Shown here piece by piece: positions 1 through 12,266 of a stretch of DNA of 64,000 nucleotides. A program made the position numbers and the translations under genes. Position 1 is the first letter of the stretch. Every line of letters begins with the position of its first letter. The notes under the pieces are model-generated. The model was not told the origin of the DNA and did not search any database. It saw nothing but the letters and a program-made list of their open reading frames with translations. Where the stretch lies: contig JAKGHH010000003.1 of assembly GCA_022828595.1 (NCBI GenBank), positions 13,888,934 through 13,952,933 of the forward strand, read 5' to 3'. Source of the DNA: Nelumbo lutea (taxonomy: Eukaryota > Streptophyta > Magnoliopsida > Proteales > Nelumbonaceae).

Positions 1-657
1 TTGGAACAGCAAGTGTGAGAAATACAGACTGAAAAACAGTCCCTATCGAACCCCAGATTCGGTCCAAACAGTTTTGGTCCAATCTAGTCCGAGAGGATCC
101 AAAACTGATTTTCAATTCAAGAATTAATTCATGAAAGATCTGAAATTAATAATTTTGATTTCAAACAATCACAAATCAAACTATGGACTGTTCGCACCAC
201 CTGCAAAACAGAGGTTAATCACAAGGGTTGCAGTTTCACAAACTGCAAATCGCAGAAAACGATTTCTCCAACTGCAAACCTCCAGCGCCGCCTTCTTCTT
301 CCTTCTTCTTTAATCAAGAAAAATAACAGAAATCCTATTTCTATTAATTACATTCTTGATCAAATCCTATACATTCAGTCTAAAAAAAAAAAAATTATTT
401 ACAAACCGAATCCAAATCTGCACTGTGATCTCCAGGTTCGAACAGTCCATTAAATCAAAATAAATAAAGAACAATTCTAAATAAATTTTGGATTTAATAA
501 AATTAATTTCAGATCAATCGCCCTTAACAAGAAACAATTTCTTGAAATAAAAAAAACAATCTGTGCAAATCCTGAAAGAACACCTTCTATCCATCTGCGC
601 AGGGTCAGATCTGATTTTCTTTTGGTTCAAGATTCGAACCTGTGGCTCTGATACCAC
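1..657 (-). mobile_element. Leader of a minus-strand LTR retrotransposon, with primer-binding site
   Basis: Positions 643-656 read, on the minus strand, as a 14-base match to the 3' end of initiator tRNA-Met (core TGGTATCAGAGC), the usual copia primer-binding site. It lies one base from the TG that opens the neighbouring LTR at 658. The sequence to the left is therefore the untranslated leader and internal part of an element that runs off the window edge. No gag reading frame is visible in these 650 bases. Confidence 0.6.
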
Positions 658-1700
658 TGAAAGAATGGTAGGATCCATCTAATGGACGCCATAAAGGTTG
701 CGGAATGGGTGGGCGAATTTCAAAAATTTCCTGCCTTCTCTCAACTGGGAATCATATTCCCTAAGTTTAGAATACAATATTCAAGGATCCTACTTGAACC
801 ATAATCAAACCAGATCTGTACCAAAAGATAAATGGGAGGAATATACCTGATCCGGAGAAGCAGTATCTCCCAAAGTTGGTGTTCACGCCCAAAGAATGCT
901 CCAAGATCCGTTCCTGCTGAAGATGACACAGCTGTGAATGGAACAGAACCAGCAAGGTGCGTCCTACACACTGGATCCTTCACAAGAATCCTCTGGAAGT
1001 ACTAAACACTGAATCTTTTTCAGTCTTTCTTGCAAGACTGATGTCAAGAACAGATTTCTTGACTTTCTTCTCTGCAAAGATCTAATCTTGCAATGGTAGA
1101 TGGCGGCGGCAGGAGGAGATCTCCAAAAACGAAAAAAAGGCTGAACTGCTTTTTCTGTTTTTCTGGAGAGTATGAATGAATTCTGATCTGAATTCGCAGG
1201 AGATATCCTATACCTCTTCAAGGTGGTTCGAAATCTCCTCCTTTCTTCTTGATTAAGAAACCTCCTTTTTAGGAGTTATTCCAATCCAAATCAGTATTTG
1301 GATAGGGGATAATCTTAATCCTTTCTGCAGATAGAGTTAGCTTACTCCTGATCTTATCAGGAGGTTACCAGATTCAAATCTAATTTGAATTTGGTCTCTA
1401 AGAGTGGATAAGGCTAAAAGGCCCAATCCTTTTACTAACTTTAATCTCAAATTCGCCCCATGGATGGGTGATCATATCAGTCCACCTCGAAATGGGCTTT
1501 TGGCCCATTAAGTGTTCAGTGTCTAATTACTTTCCAATCTGCTGCCCAGTTGGGCTTCTTTGTATGGCGTGGGACCCAAGCATTGATCTACACACCAGCC
1601 ACATGGGTTCGGCCCAACCTTTAATACAAGGCCTAGCCGAATTCACTGAAAAACTCAATGAACCCCTTGAGTCCATCATATAGACCCTATGGGCCCAACA
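658..1700 (-). mobile_element. 5' LTR of a minus-strand copia-type element (outer end uncertain)
   Basis: The inner boundary is set by the tRNA-Met primer site at 643-656. The plus-strand sequence begins TGAAAG at 658. A good outer end is CCCAACA at 1694-1700, which reads TGTTGGG on the element's strand. An equally good TGTTGGG lies at 2354-2360, so the LTR could be about 1.04 kb or 1.70 kb long. Open frames inside it, such as 1711-2133, look like chance ORFs. Confidence 0.5.
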
Positions 1701-2530
1701 CTTACATTAAGTGGTCCCTGGGCCAAGCCATCTTATAAAAAACCCAGGGACTGTGGGCAGGTGCAAGATTAGCCCATCAGGTATTATCCTCAATGGTCTT
1801 ACACTTAACCTCTCAGCCCTTAATGATCAAGCACTGCCCGACAAGAGAGGACCTCTCCCTCGGCTGCAAGGAACAGTGCCGCACTCTCCTCTCACATGGA
1901 TCCTGGGAATTAAAACCATTTGCAAACAATTTGAAACCGTACATATATATATAAATATATTAATTTTGCAAAACAAAATTCCAACGATTGAAATCAACTG
2001 CCGGCAGTTTGGTTTCCATCAGAGAGAGTGCATTCCCGATCATTACCCTTTGTCCGACAAAGTGGCTGATTCTGTCACTATGATCACCCACTCAGATGAA
2101 TTCTCAAACTGCCCCAACATACCCAGGTTTTGATCCCCGCTAAGGATCTCACTGAATGGCATATCAAAGGCGGCCTGATCCAACACCTAGTGAAATGTCA
2201 TAATCGAGTCTAGGGGTCAGGTGTAACTTTCCAGTTTTGCCCATCTATCTACAAGGTCCAGGGCAATACTGGAAATCTGGTCCGGTTCAAGGATTCAAGT
2301 AATCCCATACTGCATGTGCCTCGGGTCTTACCCTGATGGCTGAGACAGGCCATCCCAACACTTGGTGGCACACCAGTATCAACCTTGGCAGGATAAATCT
2401 CCCCAGACTTATCCAACGGCTGTGAACATTTAAAACTAACATGAGTCTCTATAAATGTCCAGTTTTATGGTTTTACACAGAATTAAACCAAACAACATGA
2501 ATCAAACATGCACTTTATTTATTTCCACTA
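1701..2530. other. Unassigned retroelement-derived sequence
   Basis: This is either the outer part of the LTR starting at 658 (if it ends at 2360) or DNA between two degraded elements. The ten bases CCCAACACTT occur at 1694-1703 and again at 2354-2363, giving two possible LTR edges. No host exon is recognised. Confidence 0.3.
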
Positions 2531-5265
2531 AATAACAAAAGTACATCAAATCAGATTGAAGCTAAGGGCATACAAAACTGTCTAACAAGTATCTCTTTCT
2601 GTTGCCTACTGGAGCCTTCAGGAACATCTACAGCATCAGGAGAGGTAACCGGCACAGTGGGAGCCTCATTGGGTTGACCTGGAATGCCACAACAAGGATT
2701 AGGAGGAGAGGATGGAAGACCCGAGGTAGATAGGGGAACAAAAAAGGAGGGAGAATGAGAATCCTCTTCCATCCCACTAGTCTCCCCCTGAAGAGGATTC
2801 TGAGAAGACTAAAAATAGGGTTGAGACTCAAAGAAGACCACATCTCTGGTGACATACTTTCTCTTGGAGACAGGGTCATAACACTTGTAACCCTTTTGTG
2901 TAGGAGAGTACCCCAGGAATATTCCCTTTGTAGCCTTAGGATCCAGCTTGGTCTTCTTTGGATCCTTCACATGTATGAAACATATACAGCCAAAAACCCG
3001 AGGAGGGAGGAAAAATTTTGGAAGAGTGGGACACAAAACAGAGAAAGGGGTTTTAATACCCAACACCTTAGATGGCATCTGATTTATCAAATATGATGCA
3101 GTAAGAACCGCTTGAGACCAGTATTGCTTGGGAACTTTGTGCTGGAATAGTAAGGCTCGAGTTGTGTCCAATAGATGTCTATTCTTGCGCTCAACAACCC
3201 CATTCTACTGAGGGGTATAAGCACAGGATGACTGATGTAGTATGCCAGCATCTTCCATGAATAAGTTCAAGGATTTTTCAAAGTATTCAGTAGCATTGTT
3301 TGACCTGAATTGCTTAGTCTTCTTATTAAACTGAGTTTCAATCATCTTGCAAAATGCCATAATTATCCGTGGTACTTCATCCCGTCCTTTTAACAGGTAA
3401 ATCCATGTGCATCGAGAGTAGTTGTCAATAAAACCGATAAAGTACCGGAAGCTTTCAAAAGAAACAATGGGTGAAGGGCCCCAGACATCAAAATGAATCA
3501 AATCAAAAGAAGCATAGATTTCATTACTGGAAATTGTATACACAGTTCTACATTGTTTTGACACTTGACATACTTCACAAGTTAAACTCTGACTTGAAAT
3601 GCCCTTAAACAGTTCGGGAAACAACATTTCTAATGAAGAGAAAGACACGTGACCTAGCCTAGCATGCCAAAGATGCAACTTAGCTTTTGACTCCACACTC
3701 TCTGGACTACTACCAGCAGATGCTTTTAAGGCTGAACCGATGTCTGCATCAAGATAGTAGAGTCCTCCATACTCATGACCGCACCCAATCGTTCTCCCTG
3801 TCAATCTGTCCTGGAAGAAACAATGAGTAGGAAAAAATGTTATACTACAATTCAAATTTTTGATAAGTTTTGAAATGGACAAAAGATTTGAGGTGAGACT
3901 GGGAACATGTAAAACTGATTTAAGAGAGAGGTCCTTGCTTAGGTCAACCATTCCCTTTCCAGAGATAGTGAAGAAAGACCCGTCAGCAACTCTCATCTTA
4001 TCCTGACCAGACAACAAATGATATGAAGAGAATAAGGAAGACATATGTGTCATGTGGTCAGTTGCACCGGAATCAATAACCCAAGAAGTAGAGTCAATAG
4101 ATCAGTGGCACTGAAGGCAGAGGCTGTACCTGATCTGGCAAGAGATGTAGAAGCAAATGAATTATTCCTTAGACGGGCTAATGCCCTGCTAAGGTCATCT
4201 ACCTCACTAGCAATGAAGCCCAAAGCACCAGTTCCAGAGGAATCAGCAACCTGTTCCATAGGAGAAGAAGACCCTATTGGAGTATTCTGTGAGTTGTCAC
4301 CATTGTTGCTGGTGACAAAGTTCCCACTTGCTGCAGGCCTGTTATACCTAGAAGAAACTTCTCTGGATATTGGAGACATCTTGACTGCAGCCGCTGTGAA
4401 GGTAACACTGATTAAGACTAGCCGAAGCAGTTCTGAAGGTTCTGAACCGGTTCTGGAGCAGGTTCTGATTAGCCGAAATGATCACAGCAGGTTCTGAAGC
4501 AGTTCTGAAGTAGGTTCTGATTTGCCGAAGTGATTACAGCATGTTCAGACAACACTCGACACAGTTTCAGACTTGCCGAGACTGTCACAGTTCTGAAGCA
4601 GTTCAGTTACAGCAGCAAGCAAGGAGTTCTGGGCTGGTAACCGACCTGAAACTAAGGGTTCTCAACTATTGTGCTATGCAGACTCCACTTGAACTTCGAG
4701 TACTGCAACTGTAAGGAGAGTGTCCCTCCTTCCGGCCAATACTAGGACTGCTGACATCAGTCCCCAACTAGGGTTCACAGTGCTGGACAATCTGGAGCTG
4801 GCAGCTCTCTAGGTAATCTTCACTTGAGCTGAAGCAGTTCGGGTACAGTAGCAAGTAAAAGTTCGAGGCTGCAACTGTGCAGTGTAAGTCTTTACCACTG
4901 TGCTGTGCAGGGCTAAAGTAAGGCTGGTAACCGACCTGAAAATAGGGTTATTTACCACTGTTCTGTAAGAGTCTTGCTGGAGCACCGAAGCTGCAACTGT
5001 AGAAGAGGCTCTCCCCCTTTCGGCTAGTGCTAGGACTGCTGAAATCAGTCCTCAACTAGGTCTGTCCTATACAGACCTCTCTTAGTAGGCAAATAGCTAC
5101 TACTTACTGGAACCAAGAGAAACCCTAGGTTCGAACTTGCTTTACTCTCTTACACCCCTAGGTCTTTACTGCAGCAACCCAAAAAAGGAAGAGAGAAGAT
5201 GAAAAGACAGCAAGAGAAGAGAGTGCGCCTGCTGAAACCCTAGGTTTGAACTTGCTCTGATACCA
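2531..5265 (-). pseudogene. Degenerate copia gag-protease-integrase remnant; RT and RNase H missing
   Basis: On the minus strand this is the middle of a Ty1/copia polyprotein. It holds a gag C-terminal piece (about 4379-4050), an aspartic protease start with the DSGATDHMT motif (about 4085-4050), a GAG-pre-integrase zinc finger of HHCC type and the integrase core (4053-3205), then the integrase C-terminal part and linker (3171-2551). It is inactive. Gag and protease are in different frames near 4.1 kb. A stop codon at about 3206 interrupts the integrase. Asn stands where the second catalytic Asp of the SDNG-type motif is expected. No reverse transcriptase or RNase H follows, and no left-hand LTR matching 5266-5517 is found. 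Most of gag is also missing; 4390-5250 is a repetitive leader ending at the tRNA-Met primer site (5254-5265). Confidence 0.85.
4632..5065. repeat. Direct duplication of about 290 bp in the copia leader
   Basis: The stretch opening GGCTGGTAACCGACCTGAAA at 4632 recurs at 4922. A second shared block containing CTAGGACTGCTG lies at 4742 and 5030. The spacing of 288-290 bases shows a tandem duplication, the second unit partial, in the untranslated leader of the copia remnant. Confidence 0.7.
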
Positions 5266-5517
5266 TGTAATCTTAGGAGCTGTACTCGAAGTGGTAAAGG
5301 AGAGAAGAGAAACTCTGAAATGCAGTGAATGTCGAACTGAACTGCTCAGTCGACAGTACTATTATTTATATTATGATGTAGTACAATGATACAGGAAGTT
5401 ACTGGAATGCCCCTGACACCCAGACAACTTAAAACATTAAACAAGATTAGACCCATTAACATAGGCCCAGTACAGGACAACTATAACTTAAATATAGGCT
5501 AATAAGAACTCTTATCA
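5266..5517 (-). mobile_element. 5' LTR (252 bp) of the minus-strand copia remnant
   Basis: It directly adjoins the primer-binding site at 5254-5265. On the plus strand it begins TGTAATCTTAGG and ends CTTATCA, giving the TG...CA ends expected of an LTR. The 252-bp size is normal for a plant copia LTR. No second copy exists in the window, so the element is truncated on its 3' side. Confidence 0.7.
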
Positions 5518-5546
5518 GCCAAATACTCATACATACAAAGACTCCA

Positions 5547-5657
5547 ATCCAACATGAAGAACATCTTGCAGACATCTTCACTAAGGGTTTACATCACTTA
5601 GGGCATAATGACCTATATGACAAGTTGGGCATGATTGACATCTATGTCCCAACTTGA
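5547..5657 (+). pseudogene. C-terminal end of a copia RNase H, plus strand
   Basis: The 36 codons before the stop include HLADIFTKGL and KLGMIDIY, the signature C-terminus of plant copia RNase H. A purine-rich tract (GAGGGCGAG, 5657-5664) and then an LTR follow directly, as in an intact 3' end. It is a different element from the minus-strand remnant, since its orientation and LTR differ. Everything upstream of this fragment has been lost or displaced by the minus-strand element. Confidence 0.85.
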
Positions 5658-5664
5658 GGGCGAG

Positions 5665-5945
5665 TGTTGAAATAATGTACCCTGTTGCTAGTAGTTGACT
5701 ACTAGCAGAATATTGTTCCTAGTAGTCAACTACTAGACGAAGACTATTCCTAGTAGTCGACTACTAGACGAAGATTGTTCCTAGTAGTCGACTACTTGGG
5801 CACTATTGTATTTTTCCCTCTTTTATTTTGTCGCCTAACATAAATAGAAATGTTGGTGCCGCCAGCCCTGACTTTTTGACTCCAAATCCTCTCTTCTCTC
5901 TTCCTTCTTTTCTCTTCTATTCAGCAACTTTCTACCAAGAAAACA
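5665..5945 (+). mobile_element. 3' LTR (281 bp) of the plus-strand copia element
   Basis: It starts TGTTGAAATAATG just after the polypurine tract and ends AACA at 5945, with inverted TGTT/AACA termini. Near its start it carries three or four diverged direct copies of a GTAGTCGACTACTAG-like palindromic unit (about 5690-5795). Confidence 0.65.
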
Positions 5946-5952
5946 GTTAGCA

Positions 5953-6095
5953 ATGGAGGCGGAAGTTACCTTCAAATGGGTGGAGAGAATGGCAAAGAGT
6001 TTTGCTGATACTTTGGCCAGACAAGGGTCAATAGGAAACTTTTTTTGGCATCAATGTAATGAATTAGAAAAGGTTAGGTGGATCTCCTATTAAGG
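5953..6095 (+). pseudogene. Possible LINE RNase H fragment
   Basis: A frame from the ATG at 5953 reads a short peptide including WVERMAKSFADTLARQGS, resembling the degenerate RNase H tail of plant L1 LINEs (an ADxLARQG motif). It ends at a stop after about 45 codons. The match is short and the call tentative. Confidence 0.3.
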
Positions 6096-7028
6096 GATGC
6101 TAGGCATATTGTAGGTATTATTTTACTGAAATAGATAAGTTCCACAGTTAACAATCAAAAACAAAAAGGAGAGAAAGCACAGAATTTTTGAAGTTATGAC
6201 CTTTTGTTTGTATCCATGCAGATGCACGTATTTCTTTTATAGATCAGAGCTTTGGAATGGAAAGTTTTTCATGATCAAATCAGCCAATTTCATTTAGGCT
6301 TCTGTATTTGGTGGTGCAGCCCATTCCTTGGGCATTACCATGTTTGTGGACAATTTAACAAAATATTTTTATTTGCTTACCCAAGAAAGAAAACACTGGG
6401 AATTTTAAATAATTGACAGTTGATTATATTAAATTTAGAAATGTTATTCATTACTGATTTATTCTAAGGGGATAAGAATCTGAGACTTTAACCACATATC
6501 ACAAACTTAGAAGATTCTATGGTCATATTGGATTTGTGTCTATGCTTATGGGCTTGTGATCTTTTGGGGGCTTCAAAGAATCCATGTATAATAGTTTTTC
6601 CCTACTTTATACGCTGATGCAAAATTAATTGAATATCATTAGAAATTATTTCACCAGGTACCATCATAAAATTCCCTGCTCCTATGAGTTCAAAATCAGT
6701 GCACCATTAGTTACAAGCCATTACCAGACAAGGTCCTTTGCAGTCAGATGCATATTGGAGTATTTTATGCTTTACTTTCTTTTCCTCTTCACAAAGCTCC
6801 CCTGATAGAATATGGAAAACAGGCTGACTGAATTTTTTTCAGAAGCAATTTGGCCACCAACCTTGATCCAGTCTTCTTCACTGTCATTATACCATTTTTC
6901 TTTATGAAATTATTGCATTGGATATCCAGTATAACAATTTTATATGGAAAAGTTCCAATAAAATTCAAATCTATGTTTTATTATTAATATAATTCTGATA
7001 CTCTCATTTGAACATTTTTACAACTCAG
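6096..7028 (+). other. Intron (or flank) before the first visible VIH exon
   Basis: AT-rich sequence with no recognisable exon. It ends in a good splice acceptor (CAACTCAG, 7021-7028) that opens the first visible exon of the inositol pyrophosphate kinase gene. If the gene is intact, its intron stretches left beyond the retrotransposons and off the window. Confidence 0.5.
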
Positions 7029-7844
7029 ATAGCCCGTCGTTTGTTGGGTAAAATTTTGATTGACTTAAGGAACACCCGTGAAGAAGCCATCAGTGTTGCT
7101 GAACTGAAAAGTAGTCAAGACCAGAATTCAACATCCACTAAGACAAGAAAAGAAGAGAGTGATTATCAATTGAAATTTCACACGAAAAATGAAGACATAA
7201 GAAGATCAAGTTTCACAAGTGAGAAGTCACTTGACCCGGATGATGATGATGATAAGGAGACCAAATACCGTTTGGATCCAAAGTCTCTGTCAAACATTTT
7301 GCTTCTTACTTCATTATTTACTACTGTATGATACTAAAAGGCCTTTCTATTTTCTTTTAGATACGCCAATGTCAAGACACCTGAACGACATGTACGGACA
7401 CGCCTTTATTTCACATCAGTAAGTAAAATCTGTCCAACATTTCTTTATTTCTTGTTGCTTTCTTTTTTAATATCCGATACCATATTTCAGTCTGGTGCTC
7501 TTCAATCATATCCAATTAGCTTTTATTACGAGTAAAATATTTTTTATAAATATTTTCCAAGTAAAATTTTATTTCTCATTGGGAAACACCATAAACATTT
7601 TAAAAATCCTTTCCACCATAAGGCAGGGCCTAGTTGCCTACATTTTAAAGAAAGCGTTTATGTCAAGAGCATGCTATTTAGCTCAAAGAGAAGAAAGTCC
7701 AAAAGAAAGAGGACCAGTGGGAAGAAGAGGGGAACTATAAGCAAATTGCCTCTAAACCGTGTCTAGAACTCTATTACTCTAGTGCATGACCTTAATTAGT
7801 TGTCAAAAGAACTAGTCTTTTCTCCTTGTTTTATTGTTAACCAG

Positions 7845-7916
<72 letters not shown>

Positions 7917-10900
7917 AAGGAGTGACAAGTAAATGAGCCTAGATACTTAACCTCTAATTTCATCATAACTTGTGTGCACCAGCTACAAAATAGGAGATGA
8001 TTTTTCAAAATAAGATAACTGAAATTCATTAAAGAGAAAAGTACATGAGATGTACAAAGAAGGGCAAAGAACCAGCCAAAAAACTACACTGGCAGGGAGT
8101 TAGCACTATAAAGATAGTCCCAAAAAGCACCAGACCTTGCCTATCCGCATTTGTGTTATGTTTCCTGGAAACCCAATACAAATTGCTTCTGTTAACCCCC
8201 TGCTTAGCCAGCTCATCTGTGGCTTGCAACAATGGTTTGGAAGGATGGGATAGGAGTCCTATAAATTCCAGATCTGGTGGTGGGCCATCTTCTATTTGAA
8301 AATACACCTAAAATTTCCCTTTCCCATCCTTTTTGTTACTATCTTCTGTTTTGTTGGTTCATCTATTACTTCTCGTGAATTGACTTTTAATAATAATTGT
8401 AACTGACAGGAATCACATATACACTCTTTAATGAATGTTCTCCGCTACTGTAATTTGGATGAATCTCTGCAAGGAGAGGATAGCCTTGTCTGCCATTCTG
8501 CTTTGGAGCGTTTATTCCAAACAAAGGAACTTGACTATATGAGTTACATTGTGTTTAGGATGTTCGAAAATACCGAGGTTGGTGGTTATACTATTCCTTA
8601 AAAATTTAGAAAGTTCTTTCAATTGATACATAGTTGATAAATATCTTACTGGTTTATATGGTTTAAATGTGTGTGTGTATGTGTTTTGTTCTGTGGCCAG
8701 AATCTATTGCCTCAATGAGATAAGATGATGGGATGATGCAAAAGATATTGAAAGTCTAGGATAAGCACCTTACTAAGAATACTAGACCCTTAAATTGGAC
8801 CTTGTGAAACCTTATATAGTCTTCTTTATTTATCATGTCTATCAAAGGCATCAACTTCTTTCCATGCTCTGGCCCTAGAGGCAGTCTTGAACATACAATA
8901 ACAAAAGCAAATGATAAGTTAATTCATTCCCCTAGATAAAGCAGGCGAAGTGTAGTGGTCACAGTCACAAATCATGTTTGGCTTCAACCTTGTAATCAAA
9001 GCTGATGTTACATGGTTATTGTTTCATTAGGTATGCAATAGGAATCAATCAGCACCCTTGAAGACTTATTCTAGAAAGAAGAAAGCCTTACAACAGGTCC
9101 TTAAATGGCATAGTGATGGTACTTGGGATTTGGACTGAATTGAACACCAAGGTTATTTTTGTCATTTTGCAATTCTCCGTGGACTCCAATGATAGGGTTT
9201 AATTTGTCTAGTTATAGTTTTTTATGTTTAATGTAGAGAAGATGGACCGAATGGCCCATAGACTGTTTTCTTATTTCTTTTCTTTATGTTTGCTAAAATG
9301 GGCCTCAACATGGGACTTTCTTATGTTATGTCTTTTTTTAAATTATTCTCCCAGTTAAGGGCCTCTCTGTAAATTACTGAAATTAAGTTTAATGAAAAGG
9401 AATCAGGGTGTAAGAGGAGATTAGATTCGAAAATCTCTCTCTGAGCCCTTATTGCCGCCACCTTCCTCTTCTCTCTTCTTGATTCACTGTTTCTGCTGTT
9501 CTCTATCACTTTTCTGCACCTCTTTAAACAGTCCGTTTATTTCACAAGGTTGTTTTTCTTCTTGGTATTTCAGAGTCATTGCATAAGTAGGATTAGAGTT
9601 ATTGAGTCTTCTTTGAATTGAAATAGGATATGACAGCTTAGTTTGAGTCCTACTAGGATTACTGAGTCTAACAGTTTGATTCCTAGGATTATTATGAGTT
9701 TAGAGTCTATAAATATGTATGATCGTTTTACACAAAGGGAATGAATCATATTGAGTTTTCTTCAGCTTATGCTAGCTATGGTGAGTGATTCCCATGCCCT
9801 AGAGTGATTCTAGGCACCTTGTGAGTGATTCCAGGTATTTTCTCTCTTCTTCCTCCCCCTATTTTCTCTCTTATTCCTTTAAGAAGCCATTACAGCCATT
9901 AACAGCCATAAGACTCTGATCAAGAAAACCATTCAACATTATCTTAGGACTAGAACTGAGCTGGTCCTACATCAGTGTGGTACTACAAGTATATCTCCTT
10001 GACATGAATTCTCTAGTTTTCTAAACAGATATTAGAAAGCCATAAATATATCCGTTTAAGCAAAATGAGTTACTTTAACTGCAGGTGGCTCTAGAAGATC
10101 CAAGAAGATTTCGCATAGAGATGACATTCAGCCGTGGTGCAGATTTAAGCCCTCTGGAGGTAATAATTCTAATTTCTTTCATTAAATGAGGGATGAAAGG
10201 TGCTGCTTGAAGGAAAGAGAGGAAATAGATTATGAAAACATGTTAATATTTCCTCCTACAAATTCCTTCAGGTTGTGAGACATTCAAATTCTATACAAAC
10301 TAGGTCCCAAAAATGTGAAAAAAAAAAAGAAAACCAAAAAAATGGAGAGGTCAAATTTCATGAGTGAAAAAAAAAAGGAATTATATTCAATTTATATAAT
10401 AATAATTGGAGTTGTTCTGAAGCTGAAGATTGCATCTAGCCTTGCCCTGCACAAATATGATCCAGACATGATATGTTATACACGTGCTAACATATATATA
10501 CATGCATATCTGACCATGTCAAGGAGTTCCAGTATTGAAACTTCCATCCTGCCACTAATGCTGCATTCTTTGGTCATCCAAGTTTTGGTTATAAATTGGA
10601 AGGTTAGATCAACAAGTGAAACTTATTTTCAGAGGAACATTATCCAAGATTCACCCACCAATCAAAGGGTGTGGTTGATGAGTTGGTTAATGACTTGTAC
10701 TCAAAGAGGATGGCATTCTAGGTCTCTTGTCTTCTGTAGAAGTAGTAAGTATGATTTGACAAGCTAATCGACTATGATATATAATATGGAATAAGGCAAG
10801 TCAGTGATGCTAATTTGACAAGCTAATTGACTATGATTATGTGATAGACTATAGCAAAGTTTGGAATAGATGAATGGAATGGTGCTAAGTTGTTTCATGC

Positions 10901-11202
10901 AAGTGCTTTTTTTTCTTTTTTTTTTAACATTTTTGCAGAAGAATGATGGTGAGGCTGCTTCCTTGCATCAAGAACACACCTTGCCAATAATGGGTCCAGA
11001 AAGACTGCAAGAAGTTGGATCGTATCTCACTCTGGAGAGGTTGGAGAAGATGATTCGCCCATTTGCGATGCCAGCAGAAGATTTCCCACCTCCAACAACA
11101 CCCTATGGCTTCTCAGGCCACTTCACAAAAAGTGCAGGAGTGCTTGAGCGACTGGTGAACCTTTGGCCTTTCCACAAGCATGTGAACAGTAATGGGAAAT
11201 AA
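7029..11202 (+). CDS. VIH: Diphosphoinositol pentakisphosphate kinase (VIP1/PPIP5K/VIH type), last five exons
   Basis: Five exons, 7029-7282, 7361-7418, 8410-8577, 10085-10159 and 10939-11202, join in frame to 272 codons plus TAA, all with GT/AG junctions. The product matches the C-terminal third of plant VIH1/VIH2, bifunctional enzymes that make InsP8 from InsP7 with an N-terminal ATP-grasp kinase and remove phosphate with a C-terminal histidine acid phosphatase-like domain. They act in phosphate and jasmonate signalling in the cytosol. Seen here are the [20 protein letters not shown] segment, an acidic [10 protein letters not shown] linker, [16 protein letters not shown], the SHIHSL motif of the phosphatase site and [16 protein letters not shown]. 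The kinase domain and the start are absent. The introns hold a LINE tail, microsatellites and a possible solo LTR. The family call is firm; whether the gene is complete upstream cannot be told. Confidence 0.93.
7847..7913. repeat. (AT)n-(GT)n compound microsatellite
   Basis: About 16 AT units are followed by about 18 GT units, in the VIH intron between exons ending at 7418 and starting at 8410. Confidence 0.95.
7985..8307 (-). mobile_element. 3' end of a LINE (L1 type), minus strand, in a VIH intron
   Basis: The minus-strand reading contains [18 protein letters not shown], similar to the RNase H tail of plant L1 elements, then a hydrophobic C-terminal stretch and a 3' UTR (TTTAATGAATTTCAGTTATC type). 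The 5' part is missing, as is usual for LINE insertions. It cannot be an exon of the host gene, being on the opposite strand and between two well-defined exons. Confidence 0.55.
9300..9980 (+). mobile_element. Possible solo LTR in a VIH intron
   Basis: The intron between 8578 and 10084 contains a TATA-like CTATAAATATG at about 9708, then a pyrimidine-rich stretch and a run of short direct repeats (GTGAGTGATTCC twice near 9780-9830), a layout like a copia LTR. Exact ends and target duplication were not found. Confidence 0.25.
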
Positions 11203-12266
11203 ATATTACTGTCCAATTTTGTTTTCTTCTTTTTTGTTTATCTTGCATTATCGTGTACAGATTGCCGATAGTTGATTAACCCTGTCAATTTTGTCATATT
11301 CTTTAGTCAGAATTTGGAAAACGTTGAAAAGATTCAACAAAAAAAAGAATGTAGTTGTTGAACCGTATTCGTTAGTGATACTTTCCATATTTTTTCTTTT
11401 GGCATTCGTTTTTGACTGTTTATCATTTAGAATGTATCTAAAGAACAAGTGAACAACCTCTCGTTGGAGTCCTGATATAAGTAAGCTCAATTACATTTTC
11501 CCAATTGCGATGCTGTTACTGCTATCAATATTCTATCAATGTTCAAAATTTTGTCACGATGATCCACTAATCAAAAGGCTTTGGGGATTTGATCCATTTC
11601 AAAGGGTAGACAGGCCTAATACCTACCCCTTTGACCTATTTTTGAAAAAAAAAAAGATGGGCGCAAGGTTCTAAGTACCGATACACCCTTAGCACCTTAT
11701 TGGGGGTGTATGGATACCTTTTTTTTATGCCAGGGTATATCGATACTTTCTACCTTACATTCTATTACGTGTGGTATGGTGGTTGGTAAGTCATGTTTAC
11801 TGGAAGTTGGATACGAAGGTAATATATTTGCCTCGTTTTCCATTAATGCTTCTGGATTTCTTTCTTTAATCAAACTACAATATATTGGAAACAAAACCTG
11901 AAGCCCTAGTTTCTTCATATTTTCAGCTTCGACCACATCGAACAAGCACTTGTGTCTTTCCATCAATACATCCCCTCCTTCCGATCCACTGTTGCAAGCC
12001 ACCGCTGAACGCCTGAACCAATTGTGTTCCATGAAAGAGTGGAAGTGTTGAAAAACTGACTACCCAAAACTTGAGTCTTCGGAATTAGACGATGCATTAG
12101 TTACGCCTGAAGTAATAAAGCTTCCAAGGCATAGGAGTTTGACTTGTTGGTTTTCTAATATTGAAGAACAGGCTGCTGGAGCGACCTTTTGAAAGGTCGA
12201 CTGTTGAAAGGCTCCTTAACAAATCTCGTGACAAGAATCACAATTCCAGCAATCACATTGAACTAT
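11203..12266. other. 3' flank of VIH; no gene seen
   Basis: This holds the 3' untranslated region (unknown length) and intergenic DNA. The 111-codon minus-strand frame at 11697-12032 matches no family I know and is overlapped by another open frame, so I do not call it a gene. Confidence 0.4.

Noticed and set aside
643..656. tRNA-Met-like sequence (also at 5254-5265)
   Set aside because: Only the last 12-14 bases of the tRNA match; these are LTR primer-binding sites, not tRNA genes.
1711..2133. 140-codon plus-strand frame
   Set aside because: It is antisense to a probable LTR, with no recognisable domain.
10315..10767. 150-codon frame in a VIH intron
   Set aside because: It lies between two well-supported exons, begins in a poly-lysine A run and matches no family.
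11697..12032. 111-codon minus-strand frame downstream of VIH
   Set aside because: No family resemblance, overlapped by another frame and without splice or promoter support.
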